Source of the DNA: CAVQSS01 sp963746605
GTDB taxonomy: Bacteria > Desulfobacterota > RBG-13-43-22
Length of the DNA: 64,000 nt
Assembly (NCBI GenBank): GCA_963746605.1
Contig: CAVVCH010000002.1
Span: 146,623 to 210,622 of the forward strand
Direction: 5' to 3'
Shown here: positions 8,610-17,374 of the stretch, in pieces
Position numbering within the stretch: the first letter of the stretch is position 1
Layout of the letters: each line of letters opens with the position of its first letter
Translations under genes and position numbers: made by a program
The notes under the pieces: model-generated
Told to the model about the DNA's origin: nothing
What the model saw: the letters and a program-made list of their open reading frames with translations, nothing else
The model's database searches: none

Positions 8610-9612
8610 GGGCAGAATCTCCAGTACCCGGCCGCCCAAGCGGACTGATATCCGAAAAACTGCAAAAAGTTCCGGGTTCAAGCGTTTCTGACAATTCCCG
8701 GGCCTGGGCGGCTTTGCGCTGGATTAGGGGCGGCCCCTCGCTGAACTGATCCGGATCGGCCAAGCGGGAGGATTCCGGCGTAGTAAAATGGTCCGGAAAG
8801 ACCGCGAATCCCCCCCGAATGTCCAATGAAGCCAGCCCATATTTTTTTTCAAGGTCCCGGTTCGCGCTGCGCAAAATTTCATTAAGGATCACCAATCGTT
8901 CTCTCAGGGTGGCCTCGTCCACACCTTCCCAGAGAATGGAAAAACCCTCCGGCCCGATGCGGCCCACTTCGCCCGGCCAAGGCAGGGCCGACTCCAAGGT
9001 GAGGGATATTTTCTTCATCCAAAAGGTAAACTGGTCCTGAAGAGACATCCCGACCGACTCACCGCCTTGGAGACCGAATGGTTGGAAGGTAACCAGTCCC
9101 AGGCTGAGCCGGGATCCGGGTTCGGGATCCAAAGGTTTTAAATGAAGGTGATGAGGAAACAATTTGCCCTGTCGCGAAGCCCCCGTCAATTTCTCGCTGA
9201 CCAATCGGTAAAAATGATCTTGATTAAGCAAGCCTGTCAGGGGGTCTTTTTTTTGGACGGAGAGCAGAAAGGCTTTTTCCAGTAGTAACTGGAGGACCTT
9301 GGTCAGAAAAGGGAAATCATAAGGCCGGGATTCCTCAGAGATAACCCCCTCCAGGATAAGGTCCAGCCAAAGGTAATCGCCTTCTCCGATCGGGATCCGG
9401 ATGATCGACATAAAGGGTTTGATTTCCGGGGTGCCACACCAGAACCGGGGAACGGATTCCGCCGCCAAAAAAGGTTTCTTATCCGGCGGAGGAGCGGCGG
9501 AGGAAGGGATTAAAAAAAGATCATTAAAAGGAAGGAGTGGTCCGATTTCATTCCGAACCAGGTCGCTGATCACCCACCAATTTTTTGGATTCGCCAGGAA
9601 AAAAGAGGACAT
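8596..9612 (-). CDS. Protein with degenerate GGDEF domain
   Basis: 338 residues with no signal peptide or membrane segment. Residues about 1-115 form an unrecognised N-terminal region that may be a sensory (GAF-like) domain. The canonical entry to a GGDEF domain is present as KKDPLTGLLNQDHFYRLVSEK (about 120-140), but at the place of GGDEF it reads RIGPEGFSILWEG, removing the GTP/metal-binding residues. It is therefore likely a catalytically dead cyclase-like protein that could bind a nucleotide or partner. It starts immediately downstream of selA and overlaps the following TPR/GGDEF-like gene, suggesting that the two proteins act together. Confidence 0.65.
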   Translation of the reverse strand: MSSFFLANPKNWWVISDLVRNEIGPLLPFNDLFLIPSSAAPPPDKKPFLAAESVPRFWCGTPEIKPFMSIIRIPIGEGDYLWLDLILEGVISEESRPYDFPFLTKVLQLLLEKAFLLSVQKKDPLTGLLNQDHFYRLVSEKLTGASRQGKLFPHHLHLKPLDPEPGSRLSLGLVTFQPFGLQGGESVGMSLQDQFTFWMKKISLTLESALPWPGEVGRIGPEGFSILWEGVDEATLRERLVILNEILRSANRDLEKKYGLASLDIRGGFAVFPDHFTTPESSRLADPDQFSEGPPLIQRKAAQARELSETLEPGTFCSFSDISPLGRPGTGDSAHEPD

Positions 9613-9622
9613 CAGAAGATCG

Positions 9623-11027
9623 TTAGGGTCGGGAGATCCATTCCTGCAAACCCTGGAGCAGGATAGGCCGGTCGGCTTCCTGCAGGGTCCGCAGGTCCAA
9701 CAGCAGGCGTTCTTTTTCGATCCTGCCGATGATGGGTATGGTCCGGGAACGGAGATGTCTCTCGAGTTCGGCTATGGTTCCAGTCTGAGGAGTCAGCGAC
9801 CAGGGCATAGGAATCCGGCGTGGAAAGGGGCAGCGCCCCCCCGCCGACCTGGGATTGGGTGAGCATTATTTCGATTTGGATTTCGGTACCGACGGATGGG
9901 CGCAGGTGTCGCAACCAGCGTCTGGCCCGGCGCTGAAGATCGGGCAGGGTGAAGCTTAACATCCGCAAGGTGGGAATTTCGCTCAAGGCCCGGTCGGTCC
10001 GGCGGTATAGCTGCAGCGTGGCCTCCAGGGCGGCTAAGGTAATCTTGTCGATCCGCAGCGCCCGGTTGAGGGGATTCCGGCGGAGGAGCTGAATCATTTC
10101 TTTAAGGCCGACGATAATCCCGGCCTGGGGACCTCCTAAGAGTTTATCGCCGCTGAAGGTGATCAGGTCCGCCCCGGATCGGACAGCTTCCGGAACGGTC
10201 GGCTCCTTTTCCAGCCCGAAAGGAGAGAGATCCAGCAGACTGCCGCTTCCCAAATCTTCCATGACCGGGATGTGATGGGTTCGTCCCAGACCGACCAGTT
10301 GTTCCAACGAGACCTCGGCGGTAAAGCCCACGAGTCTAAAATTGCTGGTGTGGACCTTGAGCAGCAGGGCGGTCTGCTCAGACAGGGCGTTTTCATAATC
10401 CCGCAAATGGGTCTTGTTGGTGGTCCCCACCTCCCGGAGATTGGCCCCACTACGGGACATGACTTCCGGGATGCGGAAGGATCCCCCGATTTCGATCAGT
10501 TGTCCCCGCGAGACCACTACTTCCCGGCCCCGGGCCAGGGTATCGAGGGCCAGCAAGACGGCGGCGGCGTTATTGTTGACCACCAGCGCCGCTTCCGCTC
10601 CGGTCAATTCCAGCAGGAGGTCCTCCACATGGCTGTATCGGCTGCCCCGTTCTCCCCGGTCGAGGTCGTATTCCAGATTGGAATAATACCGGGCCACCGA
10701 TTCCATCTGGGTCACTGCCTGAGGGGCCAGCAGGGACCGGCCCAGGTTGGTATGGATGACCACCCCGGTGCCGTTGACCACCCGGCGAAGATGGGTGGCG
10801 GTCTTGGATTGGAGCAATCGGCCCATTTCCAGCCAGATTTCCTCGGGGTTAAGATCCGTAGTCCGACCGGCCAGCAGGGTTTCCCGTTTTCGTTCCAGTA
10901 GGTCCCGAAGGACCTGGAGAATCAACGTTCGGGGGTAAAGGGCGAGATATTCCTCAAATGGAGGAAGGGTCAGCAGAAAGGTGACCGAGGGGATTTGACG
11001 CAGGGGGGTGGTTGAATTTTCGACCAT
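9623..11027 (-). CDS. selA: L-seryl-tRNA(Sec) selenium transferase, with a C-terminal frameshift
   Basis: PLP enzyme converting seryl-tRNA(Sec) to selenocysteinyl-tRNA(Sec) using selenophosphate. Hallmarks: LRQIPSV near the N-terminus, VVNGTGVVIHTNLGRSLL, NNNAAAVLLAL, and the PLP lysine in FSGDKLLGGPQAGIIVG. The ATG at 11027 (MVENSTTPLRQIP) gives about 467 residues, close to the E. coli protein; an upstream TTG at 11066 is less likely. At about 9809 the frame is broken by one extra base (TCC-T-ATG on the coding strand); reading on in the other frame restores the conserved tail WSLTPQTGTIAELERHL...IIGRIEKERLLLDLRTL. Divergent from recJ. selB, selD and the tRNA-Sec gene are not in this window. 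Confidence 0.9.
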
Positions 11028-11140
11028 ATTGAATAAGTTTATACTGGAAGACGATTCGGTTGACAATGAAAAAGTTCGCCATTAGCTGTTGCCCTGCCGG
11101 AAGTAATGGGATAGTATGAACCCCGATTGTGAGGGTAGCA

Positions 11141-12848
11141 ATGGAATGGAAATTTCTTGACAATAGTCCCGAATCGGCCCGGGAATTGGCTGAGAACCTG
11201 GGGTTGCCTCCCCTGGTGGCCCAGATGTTACTCCATCGCGGCCTGGAACAGCTCGAGTCGGCACGGACTTTCCTTAACCCCACCCTGTCCGGACTTTCTT
11301 CGCCCACCTTGATGAAAGACATGGATCGAGCGGTGGCGCGAATTATTCAAGCCATTCGGGACGCAGGAAAAGATCGCCGTTTACGGGGACTACGACGCCG
11401 ATGGTCTCACCGCTACCGCGGTGCTGGTGACCTTCCTCCAGCCTTTTTTCCCGGAGATTTTGTATTACATCCCGCACCGCACCCGGGAGGGGTACGGGTT
11501 AAACCAGGAGAGCCTGCGTCGCCTGCGGGACCAGGGAGCGACCCTGGTGATCACTGTGGATTGCGGGAGTTCCAACCATGAAGAAATCGAGTGGGCCAAA
11601 ACACTGGAGATGGAGGTTCTGGTCACCGATCATCATCAGGTGGGGCGGCAAGGGGTTCCCCGGGCCGCGGCGGTTGTAAACCCGAAGCAGGAAGGCTGCC
11701 GGTTCCCTTTTAAGGAACTGGCCGGGGTCGGAGTGGCTTTTAACCTGGTGATCGCCTTGCGGCAGGCCTTGGACGCTGCCGGTTTTTTTCAAGGACCTAA
11801 ACCCAATCTGAGGTCTTATTTGGACCTGGTGGTGCTCGGCACCGTGGCGGATATGGTGCCCCTGACCGGGGATAATCGGATTTACGCGGCCGACGGACTC
11901 CGGGTATTGAGCGATTCCACCCGGGAAGGCGTTCTCGCCCTGAAGGCCGTCTCCGGGATTCAGCCTTCCGCCCGAATCTCGGCGATGGATGTGGCTTTTC
12001 GTTTGGCCCCGCGTCTGAATGCCTTAGGCCGCCTGAGAGAAGCCAAGGAAGGCATCGAATTGCTGATCACCGGCGAGCGGGAAAGGGCCCGCTCACTGGC
12101 CGAAATCATGGATCAGGAAAACCGTCGCCGCCAGGAAATCGAACAACAACTGTTGAAGGAAATCGACGAAACGATCAGCGCCGATCCCGGACTGTATCAA
12201 CGGAAGTGTCTGGTGCTCTGGTCCGAAAAATGGCCTCGGGGCATCCTCGGATTGATCGCCTCCCGCTTGGTGGAACGTTGGTTTCGACCGGTTTTTCTCT
12301 TCACCCTGGAAGACGGCTTGGCCCAGGGTTCTGGTCGCAGTATCGGAGGCTTCCACCTGTTTAAGGCCCTGGAAGAACTGGGGTCCCGGCTGGTGCGTTT
12401 TGGCGGCCACGCGGCCGCAGCCGGGGCGGCCCTGAAGGTCGAAGACCTCCCATTTTTTGAGCAGTCTCTGGAGGCCCTGGTTAAAAAAACCTTGCCGCCG
12501 GAAAGTTTTATCCCCACGCTGCTGGTGGAAGCGGAGGTGGACTTCAGCCTGTTGGGTAAATCCCTGGTCCCCTATCTGCCGCGGTTGGCCCCTTTCGGGC
12601 AAGGGAATCCGGAACCGATTCTGGTGACGCGGCAGGTCCGGGTCAAGACCCTCCGTCCGGTGGGTAACGGGCATTTGCGAATGACACTGGAACATAAAGG
12701 GATCACCCTGGACGGATTCGGGTTTAATCTGGGGGAACTTCCGGTGGCGCCGGGAGCCCTACTGGACTTGGCCTATTCCGTGGAACTGGATTCGAGGGGC
12801 GGCGGCTCGTTCTTAAAAGTGAGGATTAAGGACATCCAGTTGCGCTAA
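11141..12848 (+). CDS. recJ: Single-stranded-DNA exonuclease RecJ, with an N-terminal frameshift
   Basis: 5'-3' ssDNA exonuclease used in recombination and mismatch or base-excision repair. After removing one base in the A-run at 11367-11371 the protein is about 568 residues, the normal length: MEWKFLDNSPESARELAENLGLP, then motif I KIAVYGDYDADGLTATAVLV, motif III LVTDHHQVG (the DHH motif), GTVADMVPL, and the DHHA1 domain with GGHAAAAGAA. Without this correction the first ~75 residues are separated from motif I, which is essential, so a sequence error is likelier than a null mutant. The ATG at 11141 follows a GAGGG box; a GTG at 11129 is an alternative. Confidence 0.92.
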
Positions 12849-13405
12849 GAAGAGGGGAGGGCGCCCTTCTTCAAAGTCCAGTGGTACAACTCCTGGCAGG
12901 TGGAGCAGAGCTCGGTCCCTTTGCAGTCCGTTTCCCCGATCAGACAGGAGGAATTCATGACGCATAAGGGATCCCGACAGTGGGTCAGACCAAAGGTGTG
13001 TCCCACTTCATGAATCGCCTCCTTGGCGATCCGTTCCCAATACAATTCTGGATCCGGGTTCAGCCCGTGGTGTTCCGGACGCAAGCGAAAAAGGGAAATG
13101 ATCGCGCCTTTCCCGGACACCTGGGCCTCGCCGAAGATGTACTTCATAATGGGGATGAATAGATCCACGGGGGTAATGCCCAAAACTTTCAAGGCGTCCC
13201 GGGGCAGTTGCCGCAGCATTTTTTTCAATAATCCGGTGGAAAAATACTGGTCCCGATGCGGGTCGTAACAACTCAAGGGCAAATCCCGGGAGGGAAGGAC
13301 TCTGGTAGGCATCTCGAAAACCGGTTCCACCGCCGTCCGGATATAAAGTAAAATCTCCTCGGGCACCGATCCCAATGGCAGAAGGTAGATGGCCGGGTTG
13401 GACAT
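12845..13405 (-). CDS. amzA: Archaemetzincin family zinc metalloprotease
   Basis: 186 residues. The metzincin zinc motif HEVGHTFGLTHC lies at residues 132-143, followed by the Met-turn CVMN and the second zinc-site cysteines C161xxxxxC167xxC170 typical of archaemetzincins (HExxHxxGxxHCx4CxMx17CxxC pattern). There is no signal peptide, so it is probably cytoplasmic. Physiological substrates of bacterial archaemetzincins are unknown. It is convergent with recJ with a 4-bp overlap of the 3' ends. It lies just downstream of the two-component genes (70 bp) on the same strand and may share their transcript. Confidence 0.88.
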   Translation of the reverse strand: MSNPAIYLLPLGSVPEEILLYIRTAVEPVFEMPTRVLPSRDLPLSCYDPHRDQYFSTGLLKKMLRQLPRDALKVLGITPVDLFIPIMKYIFGEAQVSGKGAIISLFRLRPEHHGLNPDPELYWERIAKEAIHEVGHTFGLTHCRDPLCVMNSSCLIGETDCKGTELCSTCQELYHWTLKKGALPSS

Positions 13406-13475
13406 GGCCGGGTTTAAATTCGAAACTCGAAACTCGAAATTCGAAACAAATTCAAATAAAGATAAGCAGCCAAGC

Positions 13476-14828
13476 CTACGCTCCCCGTTCGAATCCGTAT
13501 TTCTTTATCTTATTGTACAGGGTGACCCGATCGATGCCCAGGTCAACGGCGGTTTTGGAGATATTCCAGTGGTTTTCTTCCAGAATGCGGTGAATATGCT
13601 GTTTCTCCAGCTCCTGGAGGTTTTTGCTCGAGGGTCCATCCAATAACCCGGGGCTCGGCTGAAGAAACGTGAAATCCTTGGCCGTCAGTTCATGCCCCGG
13701 GCTGATGACTACGGCCCGCTCAATGGCATTTTCCAATTCTCGTACGTTTCCCGGCCAACTATACTCCATCAGCAACTCCAGCGCCGAAGGGGCCAGGCGC
13801 TCTATTTTTTTGTTGATTTCTATGGCATAGCGCCTTAAAAAATGCTTGGCCAGCAGGGGGATGTCTTCTTTCCTTTCCCGAAGGGAGGGGAGGTGAAGGC
13901 CGACCACGTTCAGGCGGTAAAAAAGGTCCGATCGAAAAATACCCTGGGCAATGGCCTGCGAAAGGTCCCGGTTGGTGGCCGAGATGATCCGCACGTCGAC
14001 CTTGATCAGGTCCGATCCTCCTAAGCGGCGAAAGGCCTTCTCTTGTAAGACCCGTAACAGATCAATCTGCGTTTTCAGGGAAATTTCACCGACTTCATCC
14101 AGAAAAAGGGATCCGCCGTCCGCCATTTCGAAGCGGCCCTTTTTGGTATGGGCGGCCCCGGTAAAGGCCCCCTTCTCGTAACCGAAGAGTTCGCTTTCCA
14201 GGAGGGTGTCCGGCAAGGCCCCGCAACTGAGGGCGATGAAAGGTTCATAACGGCGGGGACTGATGGCATGAATAGCCTTGGCGACCAGTTCTTTCCCGGT
14301 CCCCGATTCACCGGTGATCAGGACGGTGGCTTGAGTGGGGGCCACATTTCGAATCAGGTCGAAGACCTGTTGCATGGCCGCGCTCTTCCCGATCAAATCC
14401 TCAAATTCGTATTTGTCCTCTAATTTTTGCCGGAGCAAGATATTCTCCAAAATGAGATTTTTGTGCTCCAGGATCTTCTTGATCAGCAGGGCCACTTCCT
14501 CCGGATCGAAAGGTTTGACAATATAATCATAGGCCCCGGCTTTTATGGCCTCGACAGCGGTATTAACCGACCCATAGGCGGTCATGATGATGACCTCGAT
14601 GTCTGGAAAATCTTTTTTCAGCGCCGTCAATACCTGTATGCCGTCCATCCCGGGCATCTTGAGGTCCAGGAGCACCACCTGGAAAGGGGCCTGTTTGATT
14701 TTTTCCAGGGCCACAGGTCCGTTTTCCGCGGCTTCCACCTGATAATTTTCCTCTTTCAACCAGTTGGCTAAAGATTCCCGGACGATCTGTTCATCATCTA
14801 CAATGAGGATTCTGGGTTGTTCGGTCAT
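13476..14828 (-). CDS. Sigma-54-dependent response regulator (NtrC family)
   Basis: 450 residues in the order receiver, AAA+ ATPase, Fis-type HTH. The receiver has DDEQIVRES at the N-terminus and the phospho-acceptor Asp in VVLLDLKMPGMDG (about residue 55). The AAA+ domain has Walker A GESGTGKELVAKAIH, the sigma-54 contact loop GAFTGA, and Walker B GGSLFLDEVGEI. The C-terminal helix-turn-helix is NISKTAVDLGIDRVTLYNKI. It would activate sigma-54 promoters when phosphorylated. Its start overlaps the stop of the kinase gene by 4 bp, so the two form a cognate pair. Target genes are not evident; no clear -24/-12 site was identified by eye. Confidence 0.92.
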   Translation of the reverse strand: MTEQPRILIVDDEQIVRESLANWLKEENYQVEAAENGPVALEKIKQAPFQVVLLDLKMPGMDGIQVLTALKKDFPDIEVIIMTAYGSVNTAVEAIKAGAYDYIVKPFDPEEVALLIKKILEHKNLILENILLRQKLEDKYEFEDLIGKSAAMQQVFDLIRNVAPTQATVLITGESGTGKELVAKAIHAISPRRYEPFIALSCGALPDTLLESELFGYEKGAFTGAAHTKKGRFEMADGGSLFLDEVGEISLKTQIDLLRVLQEKAFRRLGGSDLIKVDVRIISATNRDLSQAIAQGIFRSDLFYRLNVVGLHLPSLRERKEDIPLLAKHFLRRYAIEINKKIERLAPSALELLMEYSWPGNVRELENAIERAVVISPGHELTAKDFTFLQPSPGLLDGPSSKNLQELEKQHIHRILEENHWNISKTAVDLGIDRVTLYNKIKKYGFERGA

Positions 14829-17281
14829 ACGTTCTCCTTAAGGGGCTCTTTTTCCTGGACGGGGAGGTGGACCCGGAAGGTGGTCCCCTGTCCCGGTGTA
14901 CTGTCCACTTTAATCAACCCGTGGTGGTTATGAATGATGCCGTAGGAAACGGAGAGCCCCAGTCCCACACCCTTCCCTTCGGCCTTCGTGCTGAAAAAAG
15001 GTTCAAAGAGGTTGTCCAGGTGTTCTCTGGGGATGCCGATTCCTGTATCCCGGATTTCCACCTCGATCAGTTTTTCCTTGGGCAGGAACCGGCTGGCGAC
15101 GGTCAATGTTCCCCCATGGGGCATGGCCTCTACCCCGTTGATGATTATATTCATCAGGGCCTGCTGGATTTGCTTGAAATCACAGATGACCGGCGGCAGA
15201 TCGGAGCCGAATTCTCGGATGAGCACGGTTCCCGAGATTTCTATTTTATGGGTCAGGATGCTCAAGGCCTGCTCAATAATATCGTTGATAGGCGCCGGTT
15301 CCTTGCGAACGGCCGAGGGCCGGGAAAAGGAGAGTAGGTTTTTGACGATCTCACCGCAGCGGGCGGTTTCCTTTTCCATGATGGCCAGGAATCCCTTGAT
15401 ATCCTCCAACCGCTCCGGGCTGACAGATCCCTTGCCAAAAATTTTAATCAATAACTTGATATAATTCAGGACCCCGGCGATCGGATTGTTGATTTCGTGG
15501 GCGATGGTGGCCGCCAGCTTTCCCAACGAGGCCAATCGGGCCGACTGGATCAGTTGTTCCTGGGTGGACTTCAGTTCTTCATAGGCCCGTTCAATTTCCT
15601 GAATATTCCGTCGGATGACCAGTTCCGCCCGCCTCTGTTCGGTCACATCCTGCAGGGTAGTGATGGCTGCCTGGATCCGCCCTTCGGGGTCCCTGATCGG
15701 AGCGGCCAGGAAGAAGATCTGCCGCCCCCCTTCTCCCATGGAGGGAAAGAAATCTTCAGCCTGATAGGCCCCGGGGATAATGGGCGACTCTTTTAACTCC
15801 TTATTCCCATAATATTGTTTAACGAGATCGTAATCTTCTTCCAGAATGCCGTCGGCCAGGATAGGACGGGGCTTCGGATAAAAGGCTTGCCATTGGTTGG
15901 TAGTCCCGATCAGCTCCCCTGGTTTTTTCCCGGTCAGCAGTTCGCAGGCCCTGTTCCAATGGATGACCCGGTGGAATCGGTCCATGACAAAGGTGGCAAT
16001 GGGGGAACCTTCCAGAATTCCTTCGATGGTCTTTTTTTCCGTGACCAGAGCCCGTTCCGCTTTTTTCTGTTCAGTGATGTCCTTGATCAACAGGACATAG
16101 CCGATTTCTTTGGATTGGGAATCCTTGATCACATTACCGGAAATTAAGGCTTCGATCGTGGCCGCCTCCCGGACCTTTAGTTGGGTTTCAAAATCCCGCA
16201 CCAGTCCGGATTGGCGGACTTGATCCCTGACGGAAGACCAGTCCGAGAGATTGATGAAGAGGGCGGCCACATTGACCGCCTCCAGCGCCTCTGCTTTGGA
16301 CTCGCTGCCGAGCAGGTTTATGCCGGCCAGGTTGATATCCAATATACGGCCGGAAGGGTTGGTCAACAGAATCCCGTTTTGAGACTCCTGGAAAATAAGC
16401 CGATATTTTTCTTCGGATTTTCGAAAATCATCGGTGCGTTCCTCCACGATTTTTTCCAGGTCCTGGGTATAGGTATAAATGCGGCCACTCATTTCGTTGA
16501 ACGCCCGGGCCAGGCTTCCGATTTCATCTTCGGTTTGTATCGGAATGTGGGTTCTGGGACCTTTGCTGCCTATTTCCAAGGTCCCTTGAAGGAGCCGTTT
16601 AATCGGGCGATTCACAAAGAAAAGGATGTAAGCGATAATAATGGCCGTAATGAACAGAAACAAGGCCAGGTCGAAGAATACGGTGTTGATGATATTGCGG
16701 CGGATCTCCTGATCGATGCGGACCAGGGAGGTACTGACTTCCAGGAGACCCAACTTGCGTTCCTTGGGAGAGTGAGCATGACAGGGGGCAGTGGAGCAAC
16801 TGGCTTCATTGGGAATCGGGGTGATGATGCTGAGCACATGCTTTTGCCCGGTTCCTTTTTCAAATCGTGCCCGCTGGGAGAGAGATAGGTTTTCCAGCGG
16901 TACGGAGGCCCCGTGGCAGACCGTGCAGGCCGAGTCCTGTTTGGTCAGAGCGGTCCCGATTTCCCTGACCTGGGAGGAATACATGACCACCCCTTTTTTG
17001 CTGAAAACCCGTATGTTTTCGATCCCCTCCTGGCTTCCGAGGGCTTCGACGATTTTGAGTACATGCTCCCGATCGTTCAGCAACATCCCGAATCGAGTGG
17101 CCCGCTGGACCGTCTCGCTGAAACGTTCCGCCCTCAGTATCAACCGGGTGAGTAATTGTTGCCGTAAATCGCGTATGTTAAAAAAGGTGAAGGATCCAAT
17201 GGACAGGAGCAGGATGAGGCCCACGGAAAAGCCCATTTTCCAGGCCAGGCTTTTTCTAAGGCGTGAAACGACTGGGATCAA
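14825..17281 (-). CDS. Membrane sensor histidine kinase with CXXCH-containing extracytoplasmic domain
   Basis: 818 residues. TM1 is about 17-35, the extracytoplasmic domain about 36-198, TM2 about 200-225 (VFFDLALFLFITAIIIAYIL), then HAMP, two or three PAS domains (EEKYRLIFQESQNGILLTNP; EGILEGSPIATFVMDRFHRV), the H box ATIAHEINNPIAGVLNYIK near residue 598, and a HATPase domain (DTGIGIPREHLDNLFEPFFSTK). The sensor domain contains C119TVCH123, a c-type heme attachment motif, and C162STAPCH168, a CX4CH variant. It could therefore be a redox or gas sensor; heme attachment is inferred from the motifs only. It is coupled to the response regulator and lies 93 bp downstream of nuoG. Confidence 0.88.
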   Translation of the reverse strand: MIPVVSRLRKSLAWKMGFSVGLILLLSIGSFTFFNIRDLRQQLLTRLILRAERFSETVQRATRFGMLLNDREHVLKIVEALGSQEGIENIRVFSKKGVVMYSSQVREIGTALTKQDSACTVCHGASVPLENLSLSQRARFEKGTGQKHVLSIITPIPNEASCSTAPCHAHSPKERKLGLLEVSTSLVRIDQEIRRNIINTVFFDLALFLFITAIIIAYILFFVNRPIKRLLQGTLEIGSKGPRTHIPIQTEDEIGSLARAFNEMSGRIYTYTQDLEKIVEERTDDFRKSEEKYRLIFQESQNGILLTNPSGRILDINLAGINLLGSESKAEALEAVNVAALFINLSDWSSVRDQVRQSGLVRDFETQLKVREAATIEALISGNVIKDSQSKEIGYVLLIKDITEQKKAERALVTEKKTIEGILEGSPIATFVMDRFHRVIHWNRACELLTGKKPGELIGTTNQWQAFYPKPRPILADGILEEDYDLVKQYYGNKELKESPIIPGAYQAEDFFPSMGEGGRQIFFLAAPIRDPEGRIQAAITTLQDVTEQRRAELVIRRNIQEIERAYEELKSTQEQLIQSARLASLGKLAATIAHEINNPIAGVLNYIKLLIKIFGKGSVSPERLEDIKGFLAIMEKETARCGEIVKNLLSFSRPSAVRKEPAPINDIIEQALSILTHKIEISGTVLIREFGSDLPPVICDFKQIQQALMNIIINGVEAMPHGGTLTVASRFLPKEKLIEVEIRDTGIGIPREHLDNLFEPFFSTKAEGKGVGLGLSVSYGIIHNHHGLIKVDSTPGQGTTFRVHLPVQEKEPLKENV

Positions 17282-17374
17282 ATTGGCCTCCCTCGAGGCG
17301 GGGTCCGGGGAGATTCGGTTGGTAAAAAAACGGCGGCTGAGACGTTTAGGATTCAGCCCGGCGGAGTCTCCCTC

